A DNA stretch of 49,932 bases from assembly GCA_018698795.1 (NCBI GenBank), contig JABIPG010000175.1, positions 1 through 49,932 on the forward strand. Reading direction: 5' to 3'. Shown one piece after another: positions 1-9,070 of this stretch (position 1 is the stretch's first letter; the number at the start of each line of letters is the position of its first letter). This stretch comes from Rhodospirillaceae bacterium (GTDB lineage Bacteria; Pseudomonadota; Alphaproteobacteria; Rhodospirillales; Casp-alpha2). Both the position numbers and the translations under genes were made by a program. The notes under the pieces were generated by a model. The model saw only the letters and a program-made list of their open reading frames with translations. It did not search any database and was not told the origin of the DNA.

Positions 1-2584
1 CCCGCAAGATACCCGATCCGTTTTCGCTCACGTTCCACGATAGCGTGATCTCCGGGAAGGTGCCGGCGTATTTGATGGCGTTGGTCAACAGATTGTCGAG
101 GATTTGCGATATCGCCGTCCCATCGGCGAGTAAAGTGGGCGCATCCGGGGCAACCTCGACCTTGATGGCAGCGAGGTTTTCATCCGCAGCGCCGGGTAGG
201 CAACGGTGGCGGGAAGATGCCATGGCATCTGAAACGTTGAGGAATTCTTCCGATAGCTCGTATTCGCCGCTTTCGATGCGCGACAGGTCGAGGACATCGT
301 CGACCATCTCTACCAATTGCTTGCCGCTATCGTGGATCAATTGGATGTATTCTTTGTAGTGAGCTTCGCCGACGGGCCCGAAGGTTTCATGCGTCATGAT
401 TTCGGAAAACCCGAGGATGGCGTTCAGCGGCGTGCGCAGGTCGTGGCTCATGTGTGCCAGAAATTCAGACTTCGCCCGGTTGGCCGATTCCGCGTCGATT
501 TTCGCCACCATCAACGCGGCTTCCATGCGCTTGCGTTCGGTGATGTCCACTGCGACCGTGCCAATCCCGTGGGTTTTGCCTTCCGGCGATTTGATCGGGA
601 ATTTGATCAGGATGCGATCGTACACATTTCCATCAGGTTGGGTGACCCGGATTTCGCTCTCATATGTTTTGCCAGTGGTTATGGCTTGTTTTTCGGCGGC
701 GGTAAGGTTGTCGACGACTTCACCGCCGAAACCAAGATCGGCGGTCGTCTTGCCAATGATGTCTTCGGCCTTGAACCCGTACCATTCCTCATAGGGTTTA
801 TTGAGCCAGATGAACTTTCCATCGGTGTCCTTGAGATTCATGCAAATGGGCGTGTTGTCGAAGATCGCCCGGAGTTGCGCCTCGCTTTCCTGGAGCGCCA
901 ACTCGATGCGCTTGCGTTCATCGATGTCGAATATCCACAGCATGGTACAATCGTTGCCGTCGAAGGTGATCGGCAACGAGCTGATCGACGCCCACATCGG
1001 CATGCCGTCCATGCGGCGTCTGAGGCACTCAAAGCTGACCAGGTTCTCACCGCGGCGAAATTTTGCTTCGAGTTCCTTCATTTGATCGAGGTCGGTCCAG
1101 GTGTCTCCGATGTTGCCGGCAAGCAGTTGCGCTTCGGATGAGGCACGGAACATCTCCACCAAAGCGCGATTGGCGAACACGCGCCGGCCCGGCATGGCGT
1201 TTGTGGTATCTGCGGGATGATTGACGATGGCGATGCCGACCGGTGTGTTGTCAAGGATATCGCGCAGCTTTTCTTCAGCGCCGCGCAGCGCTGCAAGCGC
1301 GATCCTTTCGTCGGTAGTATTGGTGGCGCTGCCTCGATAGCCGGTAAATTTTCCAGCACCATCGAATACCGGGACGCCGCTGACCCGCAAATGCAGTATT
1401 TGGTCTTGCTCAGTGATGATCGTGTATTCAAAATCTTTGAACGCTCGATGGGCGGCGAGGTCTGCGAGGTGGTCGGTCCATTCTTTGGTGCTCAATTGCG
1501 CTTCATCGGCAAGGTCTTCGCGCCGTTGACCAATCGGGTGATTGGCATTGACGCCTGTGATCACGCTGTAGCGCTCGGAGATAAAGGTGAAGCGAAGGTT
1601 GTCGTCCATCTCCCAAAACCAGTCGGAACTGACCGTTGCGATATCGCGAAAGCGGCGTTCGCTTTGTCGTAAGATTTGTTGGCGCAGCATGGCGAACCGC
1701 AACAGCCATCCAATCGCGAAGGAGAGCGCCAATCCGACCATAAGCACCATCTCATCGACAATAGAGGCATGCAGGCGCAAGGTTTGCCGCGTCGGCACAA
1801 GCGTCAAAGACCATGCGCGGTTTCCAACTTCAATCGCCACCGGTTTGGAGGTCGGACGAGGATCAAGCGTGTCGGCTTTTCCATCCCCAGGCCCATACAC
1901 GGGCCCATATACGGGCCCATATACGGGCACGTCGCCGTCTGTGATGATCACGGAAAAGCGGTGTTTCAGATCGTCAGAGAATGTGGCCTCGACAAGCGGA
2001 GCCGTGCGGAACACGATATTCAGGAAACCGCCCGGTCCCTTGTCTGAACGCAACGGAATATATGCGACGAACCCGCGTCCGCCTTGGGCGAGCTTAATGG
2101 GGGCCGTTACACGATATGATCGGGCGCGGTTGGCTTCCTCCAATGTTGCGATGGGTGCGGGTAGCGTGCTGAGATCGAGGCCGACCGCGGCCTCGTTTCC
2201 CTTCAACGGCGAGACCCAGCGGATGACGCGGTCGTTATCGACCCAGTTTATGGCCTGAACATCTGAAAACAATTCAAGCGGGGAGCGGGTTATCTCGCGA
2301 AAGCCCGATACCGATTTAATATTCAATTTGGCCAAATCGTGGCCGAGGTGCACGCCGATCGCCAAGCGGGTGGCAATATGAGTTTCAAGGCGGGCGGCAA
2401 CGTGCGTGGCCTGGCCGGCGATTTCTCCACCGAGCCGCAAAGCTTGATCTTCACGTATCAAATGCCAGGCGCCGGCAAACAGCACGGCAACCATCAGTGC
2501 CGCAGCAAGCGGCAACGATCTTGAATACCCGGACAGCCTTATTTCAGGCTCATGTATTATGGGGGCGCGTGGTATCTTAGTCAT
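1..2584 (-). CDS. CHASE/PAS membrane sensor histidine kinase (C-terminus beyond the window)
   Basis: The reading frame is open from an ATG at 2584 to the window edge, giving 861 residues without a stop. A transmembrane segment lies near residues 24-40. It is followed by a periplasmic CHASE-like domain (roughly 45-245, with INWVDNDRVIRWVSP and the downstream GNEAAVGLDL) and a second membrane segment near 275-295. Three PAS-type segments follow, each introduced or closed by 'DERK/ITERKRME'-like linkers. The HisKA box SEFLAHMSHDLRTPLNA carries phospho-acceptor His714, and the start of the ATPase domain shows N-box ILDNLLTNAIKYA. By family knowledge it autophosphorylates on the His in response to an extracytoplasmic ligand. 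The end of the ATPase domain, and any receiver domain, lie outside the window. A 12-bp tandem repeat at 1890-1925 sits inside the sensor domain. The gene is divergent from trpF. Confidence in the kinase call is high; the ligand is unknown. Confidence 0.93.
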   Translation of the reverse strand, partial: MTKIPRAPIIHEPEIRLSGYSRSLPLAAALMVAVLFAGAWHLIREDQALRLGGEIAGQATHVAARLETHIATRLAIGVHLGHDLAKLNIKSVSGFREITRSPLELFSDVQAINWVDNDRVIRWVSPLKGNEAAVGLDLSTLPAPIATLEEANRARSYRVTAPIKLAQGGRGFVAYIPLRSDKGPGGFLNIVFRTAPLVEATFSDDLKHRFSVIITDGDVPVYGPVYGPVYGPGDGKADTLDPRPTSKPVAIEVGNRAWSLTLVPTRQTLRLHASIVDEMVLMVGLALSFAIGWLLRFAMLRQQILRQSERRFRDIATVSSDWFWEMDDNLRFTFISERYSVITGVNANHPIGQRREDLADEAQLSTKEWTDHLADLAAHRAFKDFEYTIITEQDQILHLRVSGVPVFDGAGKFTGYRGSATNTTDERIALAALRGAEEKLRDILDNTPVGIAIVNHPADTTNAMPGRRVFANRALVEMFRASSEAQLLAGNIGDTWTDLDQMKELEAKFRRGENLVSFECLRRRMDGMPMWASISSLPITFDGNDCTMLWIFDIDERKRIELALQESEAQLRAIFDNTPICMNLKDTDGKFIWLNKPYEEWYGFKAEDIIGKTTADLGFGGEVVDNLTAAEKQAITTGKTYESEIRVTQPDGNVYDRILIKFPIKSPEGKTHGIGTVAVDITERKRMEAALMVAKIDAESANRAKSEFLAHMSHDLRTPLNAILGFSEIMTHETFGPVGEAHYKEYIQLIHDSGKQLVEMVDDVLDLSRIESGEYELSEEFLNVSDAMASSRHRCLPGAADENLAAIKVEVAPDAPTLLADGTAISQILDNLLTNAIKYAGTFPEITLSWNVSENGSGILR
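1890..1925. repeat. Three in-frame copies of a 12-bp unit
   Basis: The unit ggcccatatacg occurs three times in a row, the first copy differing by one base. On the minus strand it encodes a VYGP repeat near residues 220-232 of the CHASE-domain kinase. Because the unit is a multiple of three, copy-number slippage would keep the frame. Confidence 0.85.
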
Positions 2585-2610
2585 TTGCAGCAAGTTTGTA
2601 GTGCAGCCCG

Positions 2611-2671
2611 CGCAGCGTCAACCACCAGTTGTGTCACGATGTGAATTGAGCGCCAATGGCTTGACGCTGCG
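2611..2671. promoter_or_regulatory. Divergent inverted repeat, possible twin promoters or operator
   Basis: CGCAGCGTCAA (2611-2621) is mirrored exactly by TTGACGCTGCG (2661-2671), with 39 bp between. It lies in the 151-bp gap between the histidine kinase (minus) and trpF (plus). Each arm read outward begins with TTGACG, a good -35 hexamer. For trpF a CATATG or GCATAT at 2684-2690 is a possible -10 at 17-18 bp. On the minus side only a weak TACAAA follows at about 15 bp. The repeat is seen directly; its role as promoter or operator is inferred. Confidence 0.45.
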
Positions 2672-2735
2672 GTCATTAAATCGGCATATGTGCGCAGAAA
2701 TCGCCAGCTAATTCCTGTGCCTCGGTGTTCGAACC

Positions 2736-3383
2736 ATGCCTGTTGAAGTAAAAATCTGCGGACTGACCCGCGAAGCCGATGTCGATGCAGCCATCCAGGC
2801 TGGCGCCGACATGGTGGGGTTTGTGTTTTTCCCGCCGTCGCCGCGATCGGTCGATATTGCGCGGGCAGCCGAACTGGCGGCTCGGGTGCCCGCGGGCGTG
2901 CTCAAAGTCGCGCTCAGCGTTGATGCCGACGACGCGTTGTTGGCTGAAATCACGGAGACCGTCGGTGCTGACATGATGCAGTTGCACGGCCACGAAACCC
3001 CGGAACGCGCGCAAGCTATCCGGGCCATGTTTGGGTTGCCAGTCATGAAAGCCATGGCGATTGCCGCTAGGGAAGACGTGGTGCGCGCGCGAGCTTACGA
3101 GCCAGCCGTCGATCGGCTGATGTTCGATGCCAAGCCGCCCGCCGACGCGACGCGACCGGGCGGCAATGCGCTGGCGTTCGATTGGCAATTGATCGCCGGC
3201 GAAACCTGGTCAAAGCCTTGGGTTCTTGCGGGCGGTTTGACGCCTGAAAACGTTACCGAAGCGGTGCGGGTCAGCGGTGCCGTGAGCGTCGATGTGTCAA
3301 CCGGCGTGGAAGATGCGCCGGGGATCAAGAATGCCGATAAAATCCAGCGCTTTATCACCGCCGCGCGCGCCGAAACAGGCTGA
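2736..3383 (+). CDS. trpF: Phosphoribosylanthranilate isomerase
   Basis: The 215-residue product matches the usual length of TrpF, the (beta/alpha)8-barrel enzyme that converts N-(5-phosphoribosyl)anthranilate to CdRP in tryptophan synthesis. The N-terminal EVKICGLTR motif carries the catalytic Cys. GFVFFPPSPRSV follows near residue 30, and the phosphate-binding end reads VLAGGLTPENV and VDVSTGVED. The ATG at 2736 puts KICGLT at its normal distance from the start; no strong Shine-Dalgarno sequence is visible. It is the first gene of a plus-strand run with trpB and trpA, separated from trpB by a 150-bp leader containing a duplicated hairpin. Confidence 0.96.
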   Translation: MPVEVKICGLTREADVDAAIQAGADMVGFVFFPPSPRSVDIARAAELAARVPAGVLKVALSVDADDALLAEITETVGADMMQLHGHETPERAQAIRAMFGLPVMKAMAIAAREDVVRARAYEPAVDRLMFDAKPPADATRPGGNALAFDWQLIAGETWSKPWVLAGGLTPENVTEAVRVSGAVSVDVSTGVEDAPGIKNADKIQRFITAARAETG

Positions 3384-3450
3384 AAAGGCTTGCATTTCCG
3401 CGCCTCTTAGCGATTTATAGCCGTTCGAATTTAAAGGTGTTATTCCAAGG

Positions 3451-3528
3451 GGCGTGGACGGCGGTTCGCCGGACAGGGAAAGCAAAACCGACAAGAGGCG
3501 TGGACGGCGGGACGCCGGACAGGGAAAG
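3451..3528 (+). repeat. Duplicated 32-nt hairpin element in the trpB leader
   Basis: Two copies of a 32-nt element (3451-3482 and 3497-3528) lie 46 bp apart just before trpB and match at 30 of 32 positions. The two differences fall together in the 3-nt loop of a CGGCG/CGCCG hairpin (loop GTT in copy 1, GGA in copy 2), so the stem is unchanged. Each copy ends with GGACAGGGAAAG, and the second supplies the ribosome-binding site of trpB, AGGGAAAG followed by ATAAA and the ATG. A role in translation or RNA stability is inferred. Confidence 0.8.
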
Positions 3529-3533
3529 ATAAA

Positions 3534-4754
3534 ATGACCAAACGGAACTCCTACCGGACCGGCGTCGATGAGGACGGACACTTCGGTATCTATGGCGGGC
3601 GCTACGTCGCTGAAACCTTGATGCCGCTGATCTTGGCTGTGGAACAAGCCTATGCCGACGCCCACGCCGATGACGATTTCTGGGCTGAATTTCATCATTT
3701 GATGAAGCATTACGTGGGCCGACCGAGCCCGCTCTATTTTGCCCAGCGCCTGACCGAAGAGCTTGGCGGCGCCAAGGTCTATTTCAAGCGCGACGAGCTC
3801 AACCATACCGGCGCGCACAAGATCAACAACACCATCGGCCAAATCTTGCTGGCCAAGCGTATGGGCAAGACCCGCATCATTGCTGAGACCGGCGCCGGCC
3901 AGCACGGCGTCGCGACGGCTACGGTGTGCGCACTGTTCGGCCTGCCGTGCATCGTCTACATGGGTGCCACCGACGTGGAGCGCCAAGCGCCGAACGTGTT
4001 CCGCATGAAGTTGCTTGGCGCCGAAGTCAGGCCCGTAACATCGGGCACCGGCACCCTCAAAGACGCCATGAACGAGGCGCTGCGCGACTGGGTCTCGAAT
4101 GTGGAAGATACATTTTACATCATCGGTACCGTTGCGGGGCCGCATCCGTACCCGACCATGGTGCGCGATTTCCAGTGCGTCATCGGTGACGAAGTACGCG
4201 AACAGATGCACGAGGCCGAAGGCCGCCTACCGGATGTTTTGGTGGCGTGCCTGGGTGGCGGATCAAACGCCATGGGGCTGTTCCATCCATTTCTGGACGA
4301 CGAAAGCGTGCGCATTATCGGCGTTGAGGCCGCCGGCCATGGCGTCGAGACCGGCGAGCACTGCGCGTCTCTGACCGGTGGCCGCCCGGGTGTCCTGCAC
4401 GGCAATCGCACCTACCTGTTGCAGACCGAGGAGGGCCAAATTCTCGACGGCCATTCGATTTCCGCCGGCCTGGATTATCCGGGCATCGGCCCTGAACACG
4501 CGTGGCTCAAGGATACGGGCCGGGTCGAATATGTCTCGGTCACCGATGACGAAGCCTTGGAGGCGTTTCAGCTTTGTACCCGCATGGAAGGCATTATTCC
4601 GGCGTTGGAGCCGAGTCACGCTTTGGCGCATGTGGCTAAAGTCGCCGGAGACATGGACAAGGATACTTTGCTGGTGATGAACATGTGCGGCCGTGGGGAC
4701 AAAGATATCTTCACGGTGGCCAAACACTTGGGCGTGGAGATGAACGAAGAATGA
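3534..4754 (+). CDS. trpB: Tryptophan synthase beta chain
   Basis: This 406-residue protein is a full-length TrpB, the PLP enzyme that condenses indole with L-serine to give tryptophan. The PLP lysine is Lys96 in [12 protein letters not shown]. The phosphate-binding loop GGGSNAMG lies near residue 240, and the C-terminal end has [10 protein letters not shown]. The start at 3534 follows the AGGGAAAG of the second leader repeat. Its stop overlaps the trpA start in an ATGA, so the two subunits of the alpha2-beta2 complex are probably translationally coupled. Confidence 0.98.
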   Translation: MTKRNSYRTGVDEDGHFGIYGGRYVAETLMPLILAVEQAYADAHADDDFWAEFHHLMKHYVGRPSPLYFAQRLTEELGGAKVYFKRDELNHTGAHKINNTIGQILLAKRMGKTRIIAETGAGQHGVATATVCALFGLPCIVYMGATDVERQAPNVFRMKLLGAEVRPVTSGTGTLKDAMNEALRDWVSNVEDTFYIIGTVAGPHPYPTMVRDFQCVIGDEVREQMHEAEGRLPDVLVACLGGGSNAMGLFHPFLDDESVRIIGVEAAGHGVETGEHCASLTGGRPGVLHGNRTYLLQTEEGQILDGHSISAGLDYPGIGPEHAWLKDTGRVEYVSVTDDEALEAFQLCTRMEGIIPALEPSHALAHVAKVAGDMDKDTLLVMNMCGRGDKDIFTVAKHLGVEMNEE

Positions 4755-5563
4755 GTACCCGCATCGAGCGCCGCTTCCAGGCACTGAAAGATGAAGGCCG
4801 CGCTGGTCTAGTGACTTTCTTGACCGCCGGTGACCCGGATATTGAAACGGCGACGGAAATTTTGCTGGGCCTGCCCGGCGCAGGGGCCGATGTGATCGAG
4901 ATCGGTGTGCCGTTCTCGGACCCCATGGCTGACGGGCCGGCGATTCAGGCCGCTTCGCTGCGCGCCATCAAGGGCGGCATGACGCTGGCCAAGGTGTTGG
5001 ACGCAGTCCGTACGTTCCGCGTCCAGGACGACGACACGCCGATTGTGCTCATGGGCTATTACAATCCGATTTACATCTACGGTGTTGAGCGGTTCTTGAA
5101 GGATGCCAAGGAGGCCGGCGTTGATGGCTTTATTGTTGTCGACTTGCCGCCGGAAGAGGAGGGCGAGCTTTGTTTGCCCTGTTTGGATGCCGGGCTCAAC
5201 TTCATTTACCTGACGGCGCCGACCACCGATGATGCGCGGCTGCCGCGTGTCGTCGAGCACGCGTCGGGGTTCATTTATTTTGTTTCCGTCACCGGTGTCA
5301 CCGGCACCAAATCCGCCGCCACGTCAGATGTGGCGGCGCATGTGGCGCGCATCAAGCGTCATGCCGATTTGCCTGTGGCCGTCGGTTTCGGCATCCGCAC
5401 GCCCGAACAAGCCGCCGAGATCGCGCGCGTCGCCGACGCAGCCGTGGTCGGATCGGCGCTGGTGGATATCGTCGCCGCCAATGCCGACAATGGCGAAGCC
5501 CCGGACAAGGTGCTTGCGCTGGTTTCCGATCTGGCCAAAGGTGTGCGTCAGGCGCGGGTCTGA
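4751..5563 (+). CDS. trpA: Tryptophan synthase alpha chain
   Basis: The ATG at 4751 overlaps the trpB stop (ATGA) and gives a 270-residue TrpA. Upstream in-frame codons exist from 4685, but they lie inside trpB and are not needed. TrpA cleaves indole-3-glycerol phosphate to indole, which passes to TrpB. The catalytic Glu and Asp are in [18 protein letters not shown] (about residues 50 and 61). The phosphate-binding parts VSVTGVTG and GFGIRTPEQ are present. AccD follows after a 16-bp gap with a CAGGGGGA ribosome-binding site, the common alphaproteobacterial order. Confidence 0.98.
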   Translation: MSTRIERRFQALKDEGRAGLVTFLTAGDPDIETATEILLGLPGAGADVIEIGVPFSDPMADGPAIQAASLRAIKGGMTLAKVLDAVRTFRVQDDDTPIVLMGYYNPIYIYGVERFLKDAKEAGVDGFIVVDLPPEEEGELCLPCLDAGLNFIYLTAPTTDDARLPRVVEHASGFIYFVSVTGVTGTKSAATSDVAAHVARIKRHADLPVAVGFGIRTPEQAAEIARVADAAVVGSALVDIVAANADNGEAPDKVLALVSDLAKGVRQARV

Positions 5564-5579
5564 CAGGGGGAATGCAAGC

Positions 5580-6695
5580 ATGAATTGGCTGAAAAATTTC
5601 GTCCGTCCGAAACTGCGCGAGCTTGTGGGCGGCCAGAAAGAAGTCCCCGAGAACCTCTGGCACAAATGTTCCAGCTGCGGCCAGATGATCTTCCACCGCG
5701 ATCTGGAAAAGAACTTGCACGTTTGCCAGCATTGCGGCCATCACATGCGTCTGGGCGCCGATGCGCGGCTTGAACTGCTGTTCGATCAAGATGGCTTTGA
5801 GACCATCAAGTTGCCGGAAGTCGCCGCCGACCCGCTGAAATTCAAAGACCTGAAACGCTATTCCGATCGCATCAAAGAGGCGCGATCCAAGACCGGCGTG
5901 AACGATGCGCTGAAGGTCGCCTTCGGGACCATGGGCGGCAACAATGTCGTTGTCGCGGTGTTCGATTTCGCCTTCATGGGTGGCTCCATGGGATTGGCCG
6001 TGGGCGAGGGGTTGTTGACCGCGGCTCGCCAGGCCGTCAGCCGGCATGCGCCGTTGGTGGTGATCCCGTCATCCGGTGGCGCGCGCATGCAGGAGGGTAT
6101 TCATTCCCTGATGCAGATGGCCCGCACCACCATCGCCGTGGACGAGGTCAAGCAGGCTGGATTGCCGTATATCGTGGTGTTGACCGATCCGACCACCGGC
6201 GGCGTTACCGCCTCGTTCGCCATGTTGGGCGATATCGCCATCGCCGAGCCGGGCTCGGTGATTGGGTTTGCTGGCCAGAGGGTGATCGAACAGACCATCC
6301 GCGAAACCCTGCCCGAAGGTTTCCAGCGCGCTGAATACCTGTTGGAACACGGCATGGTCGACATGGTGGTTGAGCGCACGGCGCTGCGCGACACGCTGAT
6401 TCGCGTTATCGATTTGCTGATGAACAAAAGCGTCGATGAGGATACCATGCCCACACCCGGTTCGGCCGTGGCCGATGCGCCCGAGCCGGTCGTGGTTGAT
6501 GCGCCGGGGCCGGCTTTGGTCGATGCGCTCGCGTCAACGGAAGGCGAGGTGGAGTTGCCGCCACCGCCCGATATTGCCGCACCCAAGATCGACCCCGAAG
6601 CCGGTTCGGAAGCCGATGAAGTCAGCGCCGAAGCCCTACCTGACGCGCCACCCGATGTGCCGTTGGTTATCGACCACGAGCCTGACCCTAAATAA
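5580..6695 (+). CDS. accD: Acetyl-CoA carboxylase carboxyltransferase subunit beta
   Basis: The ATG at 5580, after CAGGGGGA, gives 371 residues. This start places the zinc ribbon WHKCSSCGQM and CQHCGHH near residues 25-55, as in other AccD proteins. The carboxyltransferase core includes SSGGARMQEG, TTGGVTASFAMLGD and GFAGQRVIEQT. With AccA it moves carboxyl from biotin to acetyl-CoA, making malonyl-CoA. The enzyme core ends near residue 282. About 88 further residues are rich in Pro, Ala, Asp and Glu and resemble a disordered acidic tail. folC follows after 2 bp. Confidence 0.96.
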   Translation: MNWLKNFVRPKLRELVGGQKEVPENLWHKCSSCGQMIFHRDLEKNLHVCQHCGHHMRLGADARLELLFDQDGFETIKLPEVAADPLKFKDLKRYSDRIKEARSKTGVNDALKVAFGTMGGNNVVVAVFDFAFMGGSMGLAVGEGLLTAARQAVSRHAPLVVIPSSGGARMQEGIHSLMQMARTTIAVDEVKQAGLPYIVVLTDPTTGGVTASFAMLGDIAIAEPGSVIGFAGQRVIEQTIRETLPEGFQRAEYLLEHGMVDMVVERTALRDTLIRVIDLLMNKSVDEDTMPTPGSAVADAPEPVVVDAPGPALVDALASTEGEVELPPPPDIAAPKIDPEAGSEADEVSAEALPDAPPDVPLVIDHEPDPK

Positions 6696-6697
6696 TC

Positions 6698-7975
6698 GTG
6701 AGCATCCCAGACAGTGACGTTGTTCTGGCGCGGTTGATGGACCTGCACCCGAAGCTCATTGACTTGTCACTGGGCCGGATCGAGACTTTGTTGGCGCGGC
6801 TTGGCAATCCTGAAAAGCATTTGCCTCCCGTGGTGCACGTTGCCGGCACCAACGGCAAAGGCTCCACCATCGCCATGATGCGCGCTGCGCTGGAAGCCGC
6901 GGGGCGACGGGTGCACGTTTATACGTCGCCGCATTTGGTGCGCTTCCATGAGCGGATCCGCGTCACCGGTGAACTGATCGCCGAAGATGAGCTGACCGCC
7001 TTGCTGGAGGAATGCGAGGAGGCCAACCGTGGTGAGCCCATCACCTTTTTTGAAATCACCACGGTGGCGGCATTTCTCGCGTTTTCGCGCACGCCGGCGG
7101 ATATTGTGTTGCTGGAGACGGGACTCGGTGGGCGGCTCGACGCCACCAACCTGATTGAAAAGCCGCGCCTCACCATCATCACGCCGGTGAGCCTGGACCA
7201 TCAGCAATTCCTGGGCGAGACGCTGGGTGCCATTGCCGCTGAAAAAGCGGGCATCTTGAAGCGCGGCGTGCCATGCGTGATGGCGCGGCAAGCCCCGCAA
7301 GCGCGCGCCGTCATATTGGAGACGGCGCGAACCGTGAAGTCGCCGGTGATCGAACAGGGACCGGATTGGAAGATTGCAAGCCGTGGCGGCAATTTGATTT
7401 TCGACGATGCGCTCGGACGGCGCTTGTTTCCATCGCCGGCACTTGCGGGGCCGCATCAGGTGGAGAATGCCGGACTGGCTATTGCGGCGCTCGGTCGGTT
7501 GGGCGAGTTGTCGCCGAGACCGAAGTTTGTCGCCCAAGGATTGTGTGACGTGGCTTGGCCTGGCCGTTTGCAGCGTCTGACGCGCGGACCGTTGGTGCAA
7601 GCCTTGCCCGAAGACTGGGAGCTATGGCTCGACGGCGGCCACAACCCGGCAGCCGGCGCCAACTTGGCCGCATTTGCGGGATCTGAGTGGAAAGACTGCC
7701 CGCTGCATTTGGTCTCGGGCATGATGAACAGCAAGGAAGCCGGCGGGTTTTTGGCCCCATTGGCGGGCGTCGCCGAAACCACGGCATGTATCGCCATCCC
7801 CAATGAAGCCAACAGTTTCAGCGCAAAAGCCTTGGCGGCGATGATTGATGCCCGGCCGATGCCGTCCGCCGCTGATGCCATCAACGCCATTGTCCGGGAA
7901 AATACGGCTCCCGCCCGCATTCTGATTTGCGGATCGCTGTATCTAGCCGGTACCATCCTCGCCGACAACGCATAG
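6698..7975 (+). CDS. folC: Folylpolyglutamate synthase / dihydrofolate synthase
   Basis: This 425-residue Mur-ligase-type enzyme adds glutamate to dihydropteroate and folates using ATP. The ATP loop is VAGTNGKGST near residue 50. LLETGLGGRLDATN and SLDHQQFLGETLGAIAAEKAGI are typical FolC blocks. The start is most likely the GTG at 6698, two bases after the accD stop, because LMDLHPKLIDLSLGRIETLL is the usual N-terminal region. An ATG at 6737 would cut into that region. No clear ribosome-binding site is seen, which fits coupling to accD. Confidence 0.95.
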   Translation: MSIPDSDVVLARLMDLHPKLIDLSLGRIETLLARLGNPEKHLPPVVHVAGTNGKGSTIAMMRAALEAAGRRVHVYTSPHLVRFHERIRVTGELIAEDELTALLEECEEANRGEPITFFEITTVAAFLAFSRTPADIVLLETGLGGRLDATNLIEKPRLTIITPVSLDHQQFLGETLGAIAAEKAGILKRGVPCVMARQAPQARAVILETARTVKSPVIEQGPDWKIASRGGNLIFDDALGRRLFPSPALAGPHQVENAGLAIAALGRLGELSPRPKFVAQGLCDVAWPGRLQRLTRGPLVQALPEDWELWLDGGHNPAAGANLAAFAGSEWKDCPLHLVSGMMNSKEAGGFLAPLAGVAETTACIAIPNEANSFSAKALAAMIDARPMPSAADAINAIVRENTAPARILICGSLYLAGTILADNA

Positions 7976-7986
7976 GGAGCACGCCA

Positions 7987-9012
7987 ATGCCCACGACTCG
8001 ACAGGTTCTACTGAAAAGCCGGCCCCATGGCCCAGCCGGGCTCGACAATTTCGATATGCGCGAGGCTGAACTGCCGGCACTGGCCGATGACGATGTGGCG
8101 GTGCGCGCCATATACATGTCCCTCGATCCCTACATGCGCGGCCGCCTGGATGCGGAAAAATCCTACGCTGCCAATTTTGAGGTCGGCGCTCCGATGATCG
8201 CGCGCTGTGTTGGTGAAGTGACCGAATCATTAAACCCGAAATTTCAGGCCGGTGAAGTGGTCGTCGGTATGATGGACTGGGCCGACCACAGTGTCGTTGC
8301 CGGTGGCAAGGGGATCGCCAAAGTCGATGCCGACTTGGCGCCATTGCCCTATTTTTTGGGGCTATTGGGGATGCCGGGCTTGACCGCATGGGTTGGCATG
8401 CGCGAGATCGGTCAACCTAAGGAAGGCGAGACACTGTTTGTTTCGGCTGCGTCCGGCGCAGTCGGCCAGTTGGCCGGGCAGATGGGAAAGATCGCCGGGT
8501 GCAAGGTGATGGGATGCGCCGGCACCGACGCCAAGCTCGCCTACGTAACGGAAGAACTGGGCTTCGACGCCGTCTTCAATCACCGGACCGATACAGACTA
8601 CCTGGCTGCCATGCAGCGTATCTGTCCAGACGGCATCGATGTCAATTTTGAAAACGTCGGCGGCGCCATGCTGGAGGCGGCACTGGAGCATGCTAACAAC
8701 TACGCGCGGTTCATCCAGTGCGGCGCCATCAGCCAGTACAATTTGGTGGGCGATCAGCGTTACGGCGTCAAGAACCTAGAGCACTTGCACCGAAAACGCG
8801 TCCGCATGCAGGGCTTCATCGTCACCGACCACTGGCACCTCATGCGTGAGTTCCAGGTCGAGGTGGCGGGCTGGCTGAAGGCGGGGCAAATCAAATACAA
8901 GATCGACATCACTGAAGGGTTGGAAAACGCCACCCAGGCATTCCTAGGGTTGTTAGAAGGCGAAAACTTCGGCAAGAAAGTGATCAAAATCGGCCCAGAG
9001 ACGGTTTCGTAG
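7987..9012 (+). CDS. NADP-dependent MDR oxidoreductase (LTB4DH/CurA-like)
   Basis: The product has 341 residues and belongs to the zinc-free medium-chain dehydrogenase/reductase group that reduces alpha,beta-unsaturated ketones with NADPH. The N-terminal RAIYMSLDPYMRGRL and the cofactor loop SAASGAVGQLAGQMGKIAGCKV are characteristic. NVGGAMLEAAL and GFIVTDHW follow toward the C-terminus. No structural zinc cysteine cluster is seen. The ATG at 7987 follows GGGAGCACGCC, 11 bp after folC stops, so it may be the last gene of the trp-accD-folC transcript. The substrate cannot be assigned. Confidence 0.88.
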   Translation: MPTTRQVLLKSRPHGPAGLDNFDMREAELPALADDDVAVRAIYMSLDPYMRGRLDAEKSYAANFEVGAPMIARCVGEVTESLNPKFQAGEVVVGMMDWADHSVVAGGKGIAKVDADLAPLPYFLGLLGMPGLTAWVGMREIGQPKEGETLFVSAASGAVGQLAGQMGKIAGCKVMGCAGTDAKLAYVTEELGFDAVFNHRTDTDYLAAMQRICPDGIDVNFENVGGAMLEAALEHANNYARFIQCGAISQYNLVGDQRYGVKNLEHLHRKRVRMQGFIVTDHWHLMREFQVEVAGWLKAGQIKYKIDITEGLENATQAFLGLLEGENFGKKVIKIGPETVS

Positions 9013-9070
9013 GCGGCTTCGCAGACGGATTTAGGGGTAGTTTCAGGGCCAGCTTAAAAAAGACCCAACC

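Noticed and set aside
317-1672. Long open plus-strand frames opposite the histidine kinase
   Set aside because: They contain no family motif, while the minus frame shows PAS, H-box and N-box motifs continuously. They are antisense frames of GC-rich coding DNA.
3471-3528. CsrA-binding sites at the trpB leader (ACAGGGA)
   Set aside because: Not accepted as a call because CsrA is uncommon in many alphaproteobacteria and ACAGGGA also serves simply as the ribosome-binding site. Kept only as a hypothesis.
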